Shown one piece after another: positions 16,063-24,330 of a stretch of 64,000 nucleotides of DNA (position 1 is its first letter; the number at the start of each line of letters is the position of its first letter). Location: NCBI RefSeq assembly GCF_014384765.1, contig NZ_JACRSP010000001.1, forward strand, positions 310,001 through 374,000. The letters run 5' to 3'. The position numbers were made by a program, and so were the translations under genes. The notes under the pieces are model-generated. The model saw only the letters and a list, made by a program, of their open reading frames with translations, was not told the origin of the DNA and searched no databases. Source of the stretch: Feifania hominis. Its GTDB lineage: Bacteria; Bacillota; Clostridia; Oscillospirales; Feifaniaceae.

Positions 16063-16911
16063 ATGAAAATAACTCTGCTCGTGGAAAACCACAGTCTCTT
16101 CAACAAGTTTTACAACGCGGAACACGGTTTCTCCGCCTGGGTCGAGGACGAGGACAAGAAGATCCTCTATGACACGGCCTACTCGGATAAATTCATCCAC
16201 AACGCCGAGGCGATGGGCATCGACCTGCGCACGGCGGACTATGTGATCATCTCGCACAACCACTACGATCACAGCGGGGGGCTGAAATACCTCATTCAGT
16301 ACTATGAAAAAAACGCCATGTACCGCAAGCCTGTTCTGCTGATGAGCGACCCCGAGATCATGACGCCGCGCTACCAGTTCACCTGGAACTGTTCGCTCGG
16401 CATGGACGTAAGCATGGAAGTGCTGCACAAGTTCTTTGATGTGCAGTTTGTGCCGGGGCCGCTGTGGCTGACCAAAAACCTCTGCTACATGGGCAAGTGT
16501 GAGATCACAAACGACTTTGAGCGCGAAGTGCCCCAGAGCCCGAAGATTCTGCGCGACGGCAAGTGGTGCGACGACTTTGTCGACGAGGACACCCAGCTCT
16601 GCTACCGCCATGCGGACGGCAAAAATTGCAGCGTGCTCGCCGCTTGCGCGCACTACGGCATCGCCAACATCATGGAGTACGCCAAAAAGCTCACGGGTGC
16701 GAGCCATGTTCACACCTATCTCGGCGGGTCGCATCTGCGCTCGGATGAGGTGACGCAGCACCAGATGGACAAAACCTGCGAGTATGTGAGAAACGAGAAA
16801 ATCGACCGCTTTTATATCTGTCACGACACGGATCTGCCCTGTGTGCTGCAGCTTGCCAACGCCTGCCCGGCGATGGAGGCGGGCGTGGGCCTCGTCGTGG
16901 AATGCGAATAG
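16063..16911 (+). CDS. Metallo-beta-lactamase-fold hydrolase (COG1237-like)
   Basis: This 282-residue protein begins MKITLLVENHSLFNKFY and has the metal motif SHNHYDHSGG with His65, His67, Asp69 and His70. HTYLGGSHLR and FYICHDTD supply further ligands later in the chain. The pattern is that of the COG1237 group of MBL-fold hydrolases, some of which act on phosphate esters or pterin derivatives. It is unrelated in detail to the UlaG-like enzyme at 9177, so the island has two distinct MBL-fold hydrolases. The reaction is unknown; a lactone, thioester or phosphoester hydrolase role is possible. Confidence 0.8.
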   Translation: MKITLLVENHSLFNKFYNAEHGFSAWVEDEDKKILYDTAYSDKFIHNAEAMGIDLRTADYVIISHNHYDHSGGLKYLIQYYEKNAMYRKPVLLMSDPEIMTPRYQFTWNCSLGMDVSMEVLHKFFDVQFVPGPLWLTKNLCYMGKCEITNDFEREVPQSPKILRDGKWCDDFVDEDTQLCYRHADGKNCSVLAACAHYGIANIMEYAKKLTGASHVHTYLGGSHLRSDEVTQHQMDKTCEYVRNEKIDRFYICHDTDLPCVLQLANACPAMEAGVGLVVECE

Positions 16912-16923
16912 GGGGAACTTGAT

Positions 16924-18099
16924 ATGTTTGAAGATGTAGTCGTCGTCTCGGCCGCGAGAACGGCCGTGGGGAGCTTTGGCGGCTCCCTGCGGGAGCTTGA
17001 GACGACAAAGCTCGCCGAAATTGTCATCCGCGAGGCGATTGCGCGCGCGGGCATTCCGGCCGGGCAGGTGGAGGAGACCGTGCTCGGCTGCGTGGGGCAG
17101 TATGGTCTCAACGGCTTTCTCGCGCGCATCGCCTCGCTGAATGCCGGCTGCGCCGAAACGAGCACGGCCCAGACTGTCAATCGCCTGTGCGCCTCGGGAC
17201 TTCAGGCCATTGTGACGGCTGCGACGGCCATTGACCACGGCGATCTGTCGGTGGCCGTCGCGGGCGGCGCCGAGAGCATGAGCAATTTTCCGTTTTGCTC
17301 CTACAAGACGCGCTTCGGCGCCCGAATGGGCGACACGGTACTCAAGGATGCGCTGACAACTGCGCTTGCCGAGCCTTTCACCGGCACGCACATTGCCATC
17401 ACGGCGGAGAACATTGCCGTCAAGTACGGGCTGACCAGACAGGAGCTCGACGAGTATGCTCTCATGAGTCAGCAGCGCGCTGCCGCCGCTATCAAGGCGG
17501 GGTACTTTACAGAGGAGATTGTCCCTGTGGAGATTGACACAAAGAAGGGCAGCGTGATCTTTGACACCGACGAGCACCCCCGTGAGACGTCGCTTGAAAA
17601 GCTGGCCGCACTTCGACCGCTGTTTAAAAAGGACGGCGTCGTCACGGCGGGCAACGCCTCCGGCGTGAACGATGCGGCGGCGGCCGTTGTGCTCATGAGC
17701 GCAAAGACTGCCGCGGCAAGCGGATGCAGCCCCCTGGCGCGGGTCGTCGACTACGCGCTGGCGGGCGTAGACCCGAACTACATGGGCATGGGGCCGGTCG
17801 GCGCGACCGAAAAGCTGCTTGAGAAAACCGGTCTCAAAAGAGAGGAAATCGGTCTCTATGAGCTCAACGAGGCCTTTGCCGCGCAGGCGCTCGTCTGCAT
17901 TCGCGAGCTCGGGCTCGACATGGAGAGAGTCAACGTCAACGGAAGCGGCATTTCGCTCGGCCACCCCATCGGGGCGACGGGCGCGATCATCTCGATCAAA
18001 CTCATCAACGAGATGAAACGCCGGGATGTGCGCTACGGCATCGCGACGCTCTGCATCGGCGGCGGGCAGGGGCTCTCGGTTCTCTACGAGAACCTCTGA
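16924..18099 (+). CDS. Thiolase (acetyl-CoA C-acetyltransferase family)
   Basis: This 391-residue thiolase has all three catalytic elements: Cys89 in VNRLCASGLQAI, His347 in GHPIGATGA and Cys377 in CIGGGQG. GGAESMSN and NEAFAAQ are also intact. Family members split acetoacetyl-CoA or a longer 3-ketoacyl-CoA, or run the reverse condensation. In this operon it lies downstream of a BKACE enzyme that should release acetoacetate, so it may recover acetyl-CoA once a CoA is attached; no CoA-transferase gene is present in the cluster. Alternatively it cleaves a pathway-specific 3-ketoacyl-CoA. Confidence 0.93.
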   Translation: MFEDVVVVSAARTAVGSFGGSLRELETTKLAEIVIREAIARAGIPAGQVEETVLGCVGQYGLNGFLARIASLNAGCAETSTAQTVNRLCASGLQAIVTAATAIDHGDLSVAVAGGAESMSNFPFCSYKTRFGARMGDTVLKDALTTALAEPFTGTHIAITAENIAVKYGLTRQELDEYALMSQQRAAAAIKAGYFTEEIVPVEIDTKKGSVIFDTDEHPRETSLEKLAALRPLFKKDGVVTAGNASGVNDAAAAVVLMSAKTAAASGCSPLARVVDYALAGVDPNYMGMGPVGATEKLLEKTGLKREEIGLYELNEAFAAQALVCIRELGLDMERVNVNGSGISLGHPIGATGAIISIKLINEMKRRDVRYGIATLCIGGGQGLSVLYENL

Positions 18100-18111
18100 G
18101 GGGGCGGCACC

Positions 18112-19563
18112 ATGAGAGAAACAAGCCGCAGCCTCAGCGAGCTGCTTCGCAGCGTGCCCGACTATGACAGCGCGCGTGTCCGGCAGGAGTGCGCGCAGGC
18201 AGTCGACAGTGACCGCCACAAGCTCATCGTACTCGACGACGACCCGACCGGAACGCAGACGGTCCACGACGTATACGTCTACACCGACTGGCAGCCGGAG
18301 ACCGTCGCCGAGGCCTTTGACGATGGAAATAAGGTCTCTTTTTTCCTCACCAACAGCCGGGGCGTCACGGCGGAGGAGTCGCGGCGCATGCACCTTGACA
18401 TCGGCAGGGCGGTCGCCGCGGCTGCCGGTGAGAGAGGTGTTCCCTATGCCATCATCAGCCGCTCAGACTCCACACTGCGCGGCCACTATCCCCTGGAGAC
18501 TGCTGTACTGCGCCAAACGATGGCGCAGTACAGCGGAATCGAGGCAAACGGGGAGATCATCGTCCCGTTCTTCCGCGAGGGAGGACGCTACACCGCGGAC
18601 GATGTGCACTACGTCGCCTCGGGCGACACGCTCGTGCCCGCCGGACAGACCGAGTTTGCAGGCGATCGTACCTTTGGGTATCGCAGCTCCGATCTGCGCG
18701 AGTGGGTCGAGGAGAAGACCGGCGGCGAGTATCCCGCCGCGGGCGTTTTAAGCGTCACGCTCGATGAGCTGCGCCGGTGCGACTACGGGGCAATTGAGCA
18801 GAAGCTGCGCGCACTCAAGGGCTTTTCCAAGCTCATAGTAAACGCCCTGTCGGATGACGACATTCGCGTCTTTGTCACGGCTCTCTGCCGCGTCATGGGC
18901 GAGGGCAGGCATTTTCTCTTCCGTTCAGCGGCAACTCTTGTCAAAGTGATGGGAGGCATCAGCGACAAACCGCCGCTGACGCGCGCGGAACTCTGCAACA
19001 CCAAAAACCGAAACGGCGGAATCGTCGTCATCGGCTCCCACGTCAACCGCACGACGCAGCAGCTGGCAGCTCTGCGGGAGGCAGAGGGACTTCACTTCAT
19101 CGAGTTCAATCAGCACCTGGCGCTCGACGACGCTGCCTTTGAGCAGGAGCTTTCGCGCGTGGTGAACGAGGCGCAGCAGTCGATCGGGCAGGGGCAGAGC
19201 ACCGTTGTCTACACCCGCCGCGAGCGCTTTGACCGAAACACCGGAAACCCCGAGGATGAGCTGCGGCTGGCTGTGAAAATCTCGGACGCCGTGACCTCGA
19301 TTGTCGCGCGGCTCACTGTGCGGCCGAACTTTGTCATCGCCAAGGGGGGCATCACCTCGAGCGACATCGGCACGAGGGCGCTTAGGTGCCGCCGGGCGCG
19401 GGTCATGGGCCAGATTTTGCCCGGCGTACCTGTCTGGGAGACCGGCGACGAGAGCAAGTTTCCCCATATGCCCTATGTGATTTTCCCGGGCAATGTGGGC
19501 GGGACCGATGCGCTGCGCGAGGCGGTGTACAAGATGGACCCGAATGGAGAAGAGGAGGGATGA
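18112..19563 (+). CDS. Four-carbon acid sugar kinase family protein (DUF1537)
   Basis: This 483-residue protein matches the DUF1537 kinases (OtnK/DtnK type), which phosphorylate C4 sugar acids such as 3-oxo-tetronate, threonate or erythronate. LDDDPTGTQT (41-50) and SRSDSTLRGHYPLE belong to the N-terminal substrate domain. The C-terminal nucleotide domain has KGGITSSDIG and a final FPGNVGG. In known routes the product is split or decarboxylated by a class II aldolase after oxidation, and here an SDR dehydrogenase and a class II aldolase follow directly. The stop codon overlaps the next start by 4 bases, which suggests translational coupling. The substrate is not determined by sequence alone. 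Confidence 0.88.
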   Translation: MRETSRSLSELLRSVPDYDSARVRQECAQAVDSDRHKLIVLDDDPTGTQTVHDVYVYTDWQPETVAEAFDDGNKVSFFLTNSRGVTAEESRRMHLDIGRAVAAAAGERGVPYAIISRSDSTLRGHYPLETAVLRQTMAQYSGIEANGEIIVPFFREGGRYTADDVHYVASGDTLVPAGQTEFAGDRTFGYRSSDLREWVEEKTGGEYPAAGVLSVTLDELRRCDYGAIEQKLRALKGFSKLIVNALSDDDIRVFVTALCRVMGEGRHFLFRSAATLVKVMGGISDKPPLTRAELCNTKNRNGGIVVIGSHVNRTTQQLAALREAEGLHFIEFNQHLALDDAAFEQELSRVVNEAQQSIGQGQSTVVYTRRERFDRNTGNPEDELRLAVKISDAVTSIVARLTVRPNFVIAKGGITSSDIGTRALRCRRARVMGQILPGVPVWETGDESKFPHMPYVIFPGNVGGTDALREAVYKMDPNGEEEG

Positions 19564-20306
19564 CAGTGAAAAACACGGACAGATGCGCTGTTGTCACCGG
19601 CGGCGCGCGGGGAATCGGCGAGGCCATCGTCGAGCGGCTGCACCGCGACGGCTTTGGCGGGATCGCCGTTGTTGATATGGATATTGCCGCCGCGCGGCGC
19701 ACGGCTGAGCGCTTTGGCGGCGGGGATTGTGCGGTGCGGGCCTATGCCTGCAACGTGGCTGATCGCGACCAGGTGGACGAGGTCTTTGCGGCAATCGAGC
19801 GGGAGCTTGGGCCGGTCAGCGTGCTCGTCAACAATGCGGGAATTACCCGCGACGGCATGTTTCACAAAATGGATAACGCGCAGTGGGACAGCGTCATGGC
19901 GGTCAACCTTGACGGAGTCTGCAACACCTGCCGGGCGGTGATCGCCGGTATGAGAGCGCGCGGGTACGGCAAGATCGTCAATCTCGCCTCGGTGTCGGCT
20001 TTCGGCAATGTCGGCCAGACGAACTACGGGGCCTCAAAGGCAGCGGTGATCGGCTTTACCAAGTGTCTCGCGCGCGAGAGCGCCGCGAAGAACATCACGG
20101 TAAACGCCGTGGCGCCGAGCTACGTCGACACCGAAATGCTGCGCGCCGTGCCGGAGCAGACCATGCAGCGCTTTCTCGATGCAATCCCGGCTCACCGGCT
20201 CGCACAGCCCTCGGAGATCGCGGCGGTGGTCTCCTTTCTCTGCGGGGATGATTCGAGCTTCGTCAACGGCGAGTGCATCGTCGTCTCGGGCGGCTCGTAC
20301 ACATAG
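19560..20306 (+). CDS. SDR-family oxidoreductase (FabG-like)
   Basis: This 248-residue short-chain dehydrogenase has the Rossmann motif TGGARGIG (13-20), NNAG (91-94) and catalytic Tyr156 and Lys160 in NYGASK. It looks like the FabG branch, but its place between a sugar-acid kinase and a class II aldolase argues for oxidation of a hydroxy acid in the pathway rather than fatty acid synthesis (inference). VVDMD at the end of beta strand 2 suggests NAD rather than NADP. The start ATG overlaps the stop of the kinase gene (ATGA) and is preceded by AGAGGAGGG. Confidence 0.9.
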   Translation: MTVKNTDRCAVVTGGARGIGEAIVERLHRDGFGGIAVVDMDIAAARRTAERFGGGDCAVRAYACNVADRDQVDEVFAAIERELGPVSVLVNNAGITRDGMFHKMDNAQWDSVMAVNLDGVCNTCRAVIAGMRARGYGKIVNLASVSAFGNVGQTNYGASKAAVIGFTKCLARESAAKNITVNAVAPSYVDTEMLRAVPEQTMQRFLDAIPAHRLAQPSEIAAVVSFLCGDDSSFVNGECIVVSGGSYT

Positions 20307-20309
20307 GGG

Positions 20310-21143
20310 ATGCTCTGCCCGCTCTCGGATCTTCTGCGCTCGGCCGCCGGTGATGGCACTGCTGTGGCGCAGTTCAACGTGTGGAACTGCGAGATGCTCT
20401 TTGGGGTGATGGATGCGATCGAAAGGGAGAAGACCGGCGCCGTGCTCGCCACCGGCTCGGCCTTTCTCCCGCCGGAGGAGATTCGGCTCTTCGCGCCCAT
20501 GATGCTGCGCGCCGCCGCGGGCAGCGGGCAAAAAATCGCAGTTCACTTCGACCACGCAAGAACCATGCAGGAGCTGGAGCTCGCAGGGGAGCTCGGCTTC
20601 ACTTCCTTTATGATCGACGGCTCGGCGCTGCCGCTCGAGGAAAACATTGCGCTGACCTGCGAGGCGAAACGGCGGCTTGCGGGCAGCGGCATCTCCCTCG
20701 AGGGGGAGCTCGGCTATCTCGGGGAGGAGACGTCGGACGGCGCTCCGATCTGTCGGAGCACCGACGCTGTGACCGCGCTCGACTACGTCAGCCGGACGGG
20801 TGTCGACGCGCTCGCAGTGGCCATCGGCAACGCGCACGGCGTGTACCGCACGCAGCCGAAGCTGGATTTCACCGCCCTTGCCGCCGTCTCGTCCGCGGTG
20901 CCCACGCCTCTGGTGCTGCACGGAGGCTCGGGAATCGGCGACGGGGACATCCGGCGGTGTGTCGCCGGAGGGATTCGCAAACTCAACATTCACACCGAGC
21001 TCTGTCAGGCGGCGATGCGTGCTGTCGCGGCGGGCGTGGGGGAGAAATATTCGGCTCTCTCGCGCGGTATCCGCCGAGAAATTGCCCGCTGCGCCGCGCA
21101 GAAACTGCGGCTTCTGGCCGGACGCCCCGCTCCTGGCGCCTGA
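20310..21143 (+). CDS. Class II fructose-bisphosphate aldolase family protein
   Basis: This 277-residue zinc aldolase resembles the KbaY/GatY/FbaA group. Zinc ligands are His82 in HFDHA, His176 in GNAHG and His204 in LHGGSG, and Asp81 is the catalytic acid. LEGELGYLG is also typical. Such enzymes split ketose phosphates or keto-acid phosphates into dihydroxyacetone phosphate and an aldehyde. As the last gene of the island it would yield a glycolytic intermediate from the phosphorylated sugar acid. The ribosome site is weak, only 3 bases after the previous stop, so translation probably depends on coupling. Confidence 0.88.
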   Translation: MLCPLSDLLRSAAGDGTAVAQFNVWNCEMLFGVMDAIEREKTGAVLATGSAFLPPEEIRLFAPMMLRAAAGSGQKIAVHFDHARTMQELELAGELGFTSFMIDGSALPLEENIALTCEAKRRLAGSGISLEGELGYLGEETSDGAPICRSTDAVTALDYVSRTGVDALAVAIGNAHGVYRTQPKLDFTALAAVSSAVPTPLVLHGGSGIGDGDIRRCVAGGIRKLNIHTELCQAAMRAVAAGVGEKYSALSRGIRREIARCAAQKLRLLAGRPAPGA

Positions 21144-21151
21144 GCCCCCAT

Positions 21152-21232
21152 CGAGCGGACCCGCCGCCGGGGAACAGCGGCGGGTCCCGAAAGAGCGAAA
21201 AAAGTACAGCTTTCGGCTGTACTTTTTTTGCG
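21152..21232 (+). terminator. Double hairpin terminator ending the catabolic operon
   Basis: A first stem pairs GGACCCGCCGC with GCGGCGGGTCC, and a second stem pairs AAAAAAGTACAGC with GCTGTACTTTTTT, the latter with a T-run. Confidence 0.85.
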
Positions 21233-21282
21233 CGGTTGGATATAATCTTATTTGACTGAATCGAGACCCAAAGGAGTAGGAC

Positions 21283-22695
21283 ATGCTGTTTTCCAGTTCC
21301 GTTTTTCTGTTTGTGTTTTTGCCGGTGGTACTCGCCGTATACTATGGGCCGCTGCGCTTTTGGCGCGGGGCGCAGAATGTCTGGCTTCTTGTCGCAAGCC
21401 TGTTTTTCTATGCCTGGGGCGAGCCGTGGTTTGTGCTGGTGATGATCGGTTCCATTCTGGTGAACTGGACGTTTGCGCTGCTTGTCGACCGGCTGCGTGA
21501 GCGCCGCGCAGCGGCGCGGGCAGTGCTTACGGTGATGCTCGTGTGCAACCTCAGCGTACTCTTTGTCTTCAAGTACCTGATGTTCACGCTGTCGGCCGTC
21601 AACCGGCTCTTCGGCGCGTCGCTTGCGGTACCGACCATTCTGCTGCCCATCGGCATCTCCTTTTTCACTTTTCAGGCCGTATCCTATGTGATTGACGTCT
21701 ACCGCGGTGACGGTGCGGTACAGAAGAACCCGCTCAACGTGGGGCTCTATATCGCCTTTTTCCCCCAGCTGATCGCGGGGCCGATTGTGCGCTACGAGAC
21801 CGTGGCCGAGCAGATCAAAAACCGCCGTGAGACCTTTTCGGACTTCTCAGCGGGCGTCTGCCGCTTTATCGTGGGCCTCTCAAAGAAAGTGCTGCTCTCG
21901 AACAACCTCGCCCTGTGCGCCGACGCCGCCTTTGCCGCGGGGTCGGGCGAGCTCTCAACGGCCATGGCGTGGCTCGGTGCGGCGGCGTACACGCTTCAAA
22001 TCTACTTTGACTTTTCGGGCTACTCCGATATGGCCATCGGCCTCGGAAAGATGTTCGGCTTTCACTTTCTGGAGAATTTCGACTATCCCTACATCTCAAA
22101 GTCGGTCTCGGAGTTCTGGCGGCGCTGGCACATTTCGCTTGGGACCTACTTTCGCGACTACGTCTATTTTCCGCTCGGCGGCAGCCGAGTCAAGAGCCGC
22201 GGGCGGCTGGTGTTCAACCTCTTTGTGGTGTGGTCGCTGACGGGGCTGTGGCACGGCGCGGCCTGGACCTTTGTGCTGTGGGGGCTCTACTACTTCGCGC
22301 TGATCACGCTCGAAAAGCTCACGGGGCTTGACAGGCTGCTCGCGAAAAGCCGTGTGCTCGGCCATGTGAGCACGCTTCTTGCGGTTGTCTTCGGCTGGGT
22401 TCTCTTCCGCGCGCCGGGTGTGCGCGCGGCGGGGGAGTATGTGCTTGCAATGCTCGGTCTTGCGGGCGGACCTGCTGTCGACGCCACAGCCATTCTCTGG
22501 CTCTCGGAGAGCGCGTGGTGTCTCGTTTTAGGCATACTGCTCTCAGCTCCGCTCGCGCGGTGGCTCTCCGAGAGGACGGCGCGCAGCAGACTCGCGGCGA
22601 TCGGGTACCCGATCGCCATGACCGCGATGTTTCTCATCGCGGTCAGTTACCTCGTCAAGGGCGTCTACAACCCCTTTATCTACTTTAATTTTTAG
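21283..22695 (+). CDS. MBOAT-family O-acyltransferase (AlgI-like)
   Basis: This 470-residue membrane protein follows the AlgI/DltB branch of membrane-bound O-acyltransferases. About ten to twelve hydrophobic segments are visible. The conserved PIGISFFTFQAVSY, RRWHISLGTYFRDYVYFPLGG and GLWHGAAWTF segments are present, with His283 and the active-site-like His324. These proteins move acetyl groups across the membrane for polysaccharide O-acetylation. The next gene encodes a DHHW/AlgX-type protein that would finish transfer outside. No polysaccharide genes are adjacent, so the target polymer is unknown. Confidence 0.92.
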   Translation: MLFSSSVFLFVFLPVVLAVYYGPLRFWRGAQNVWLLVASLFFYAWGEPWFVLVMIGSILVNWTFALLVDRLRERRAAARAVLTVMLVCNLSVLFVFKYLMFTLSAVNRLFGASLAVPTILLPIGISFFTFQAVSYVIDVYRGDGAVQKNPLNVGLYIAFFPQLIAGPIVRYETVAEQIKNRRETFSDFSAGVCRFIVGLSKKVLLSNNLALCADAAFAAGSGELSTAMAWLGAAAYTLQIYFDFSGYSDMAIGLGKMFGFHFLENFDYPYISKSVSEFWRRWHISLGTYFRDYVYFPLGGSRVKSRGRLVFNLFVVWSLTGLWHGAAWTFVLWGLYYFALITLEKLTGLDRLLAKSRVLGHVSTLLAVVFGWVLFRAPGVRAAGEYVLAMLGLAGGPAVDATAILWLSESAWCLVLGILLSAPLARWLSERTARSRLAAIGYPIAMTAMFLIAVSYLVKGVYNPFIYFNF

Positions 22696-22704
22696 GAGGA
22701 CGCC

Positions 22705-23913
22705 ATGAAGAATCTCAGACAGAAAATCACGGCGCTGCTCTTTCTGGGTCTGATCGCCGCCATGTTCGTGCTGCTGCTGAGCCGCTTCGACGATCTCAAA
22801 TGGGCCGCCACGCAGGGATACCGACAAAAGCTGCCCGAGAATCCCACTATGGCAGACACCATGGGCGCGATCATCGACAGCGTAGGCCAGCAGGTTGACA
22901 GCTCAAACCCGATGCGAAACGCCTTTATTGAAATCAACGGCTACTGGCAGCGGCTCATGGGAAAGCGAGTCATCGAGGATGCGAATCCCCAGCTTCGCGT
23001 GGTACGGCTCGACGACGGTCGGCTGGTGTTTACCGTCGGGCAAACCGAGACCGACTGGAAAGCGGAAAACCTCGCCGCGCTGTCGGACTGGTGCGCCGAT
23101 AGAGACACCCCGCTTCTCTATGTGCAGGCGCCTTTTAAAATCGACCCACAGGATCCGCAGCTGCCGACGGGCATAGAAGATTACACCAACGAAAACGCAG
23201 ACAACCTGCTCGCGGGGCTGCGGGAGCGCGGCGTCGCGACACTCGATCTGCGCGCCGAGATCAAACGGGACGGCCTCGACCACGCCGACCTGTTCTACCG
23301 GACGGATTCCCACTGGACAACCGAAGCTGCATTCTGGGCCTATCAAACTCTCTGTGAAAAGCTCTCGACCGACTACGGCTTTGTCATCGATGAGCAGGTG
23401 ACCCGGCGTGAGAATTTCGCTCTGACGACCTATGAGGGCATTTTCCTCGGCAGTCAGGGTAAGCGCGTGGGGTCGCTCTACGCCGGGGTGGATGACGTGG
23501 ATGTGCTGTTGCCGGAGTTTGAGACTGAAATTCGCTATACGGTGCCCGTTCACGGCTTTGAAAAGCAGGGCCCCTTTGCCGAATCGGTGATGGATTACAA
23601 CCACGTCAACACCGTCGATCTCTATGAGATGAGCCCCTACTACGTCTACTCGGGCGGTGACTACCCGCTGAGCAGCTTTCAGAATCTCAAGCTGCCCGAG
23701 GGCAAGCGAATTCTTCTCGTGCGGGATTCTTACTCCTGTGCGGTGGCGCCCTTTTTGTCGCTCGCGGTGGGTGAGGTCATCACCTTTGATCTGCGCTACA
23801 ACGACGAGAAGCTCACCGACTGCATTGAGCGCACTGACCCCGATCTGGTGCTGGTGCTCTACAATCCCGGCGTCCTGCGCGACGATGTGATGTTCCACTA
23901 TGGCCTTGACTGA
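22705..23913 (+). CDS. DHHW/AlgX-AlgJ-like SGNH-type O-acetyltransferase partner
   Basis: This 402-residue protein has one N-terminal membrane anchor (ALLFLGLIAAMFVLLL) and an extracytoplasmic body. YRTDSHWTTEAAF (199-211) carries the DxHW motif (Asp201, His203), and LLVRDSYSCAV holds the candidate nucleophile Ser342. These are the signatures of the AlgJ/AlgX-like acetyltransferase partners found next to MBOAT genes. The 9-base gap to the MBOAT gene shows co-transcription. It likely receives acetyl groups from the MBOAT partner and places them on a surface polymer (inference from the pair). Confidence 0.85.
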   Translation: MKNLRQKITALLFLGLIAAMFVLLLSRFDDLKWAATQGYRQKLPENPTMADTMGAIIDSVGQQVDSSNPMRNAFIEINGYWQRLMGKRVIEDANPQLRVVRLDDGRLVFTVGQTETDWKAENLAALSDWCADRDTPLLYVQAPFKIDPQDPQLPTGIEDYTNENADNLLAGLRERGVATLDLRAEIKRDGLDHADLFYRTDSHWTTEAAFWAYQTLCEKLSTDYGFVIDEQVTRRENFALTTYEGIFLGSQGKRVGSLYAGVDDVDVLLPEFETEIRYTVPVHGFEKQGPFAESVMDYNHVNTVDLYEMSPYYVYSGGDYPLSSFQNLKLPEGKRILLVRDSYSCAVAPFLSLAVGEVITFDLRYNDEKLTDCIERTDPDLVLVLYNPGVLRDDVMFHYGLD

Positions 23914-23945
23914 GAGAACCGCCCCCGTGGGGGCGGTTCTCTTCT
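23914..23945 (+). terminator. Intrinsic terminator after the MBOAT/DHHW pair
   Basis: GAGAACCGCCCCC and GGGGGCGGTTCTC form a perfect stem around GT, followed by a short TTCTT tract. Confidence 0.8.
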
Positions 23946-23973
23946 TGACAACTATTACGGTTAATGATATATT
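23945..23973 (+). promoter_or_regulatory. Promoter for padR-DUF2812, overlapped by a tandem repeat
   Basis: TTGACA (23945-23950), 17 bases and TATATT (23968-23973). Two near-identical 17-base units (23954-23970 and 23974-23990; ATTACGGT core) cover the spacer, -10 and start site, as expected for an autoregulatory operator. Confidence 0.7.
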
Positions 23974-24003
23974 ATTACGGTAAACGATATAGGGGGTGAG
24001 AGT

Positions 24004-24330
24004 GTGCACGACCACTTGAAAGGCGGGGCGCTTACCGAGACCACATTTTTCATCCTGCTTGCAGCCTGGGAGCCGAATCACGGCTACGGCATGATGCGGT
24101 TTGTGGAGCGGGCGACAGGCGGGCGGCTGCACCTTGGCGCGGGCACGCTCTACGGCGCGATCGATACGCTTGTCAGAAAGGGGTGGCTTGCGCCCTGCGG
24201 GGAGACAGGCCGCCGCAGGACCTATCGAATCACCGAAGCCGGCCGCGAAGCGGCGCGCGCTGAGCTTGCACGTCTTCGGAAACTGGTACAGACGGCGCGC
24301 GGTATTATGGAGGGGGAGACACTGCTATGA
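24004..24330 (+). CDS. PadR-family transcriptional regulator
   Basis: This 108-residue winged-helix protein has the PadR core: LTETTFFILLAAWEPNHGYGMMRFVE, LGAGTLYGAIDTLVRKGWL and RRRTYRITEAGREA. It starts at a GTG preceded by AGGGGGTGAG. It overlaps the DUF2812 gene by four bases (ATGA), the standard arrangement in Firmicutes where PadR controls its DUF2812 partner. A 20-base-period direct repeat at the promoter is a likely binding site for the protein itself. The signal is unknown. Confidence 0.9.
   Translation: MHDHLKGGALTETTFFILLAAWEPNHGYGMMRFVERATGGRLHLGAGTLYGAIDTLVRKGWLAPCGETGRRRTYRITEAGREAARAELARLRKLVQTARGIMEGETLL

Noticed and set aside
15796..18393. Very long open frame (865 codons) on the minus strand
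   Set aside because: It lies antisense to the permease, MBL, thiolase and kinase genes, which have clear families, ribosome sites and operon spacing. The antisense translation is Arg/His/Ala/Val-rich, which is typical of GC-rich third-position bias.
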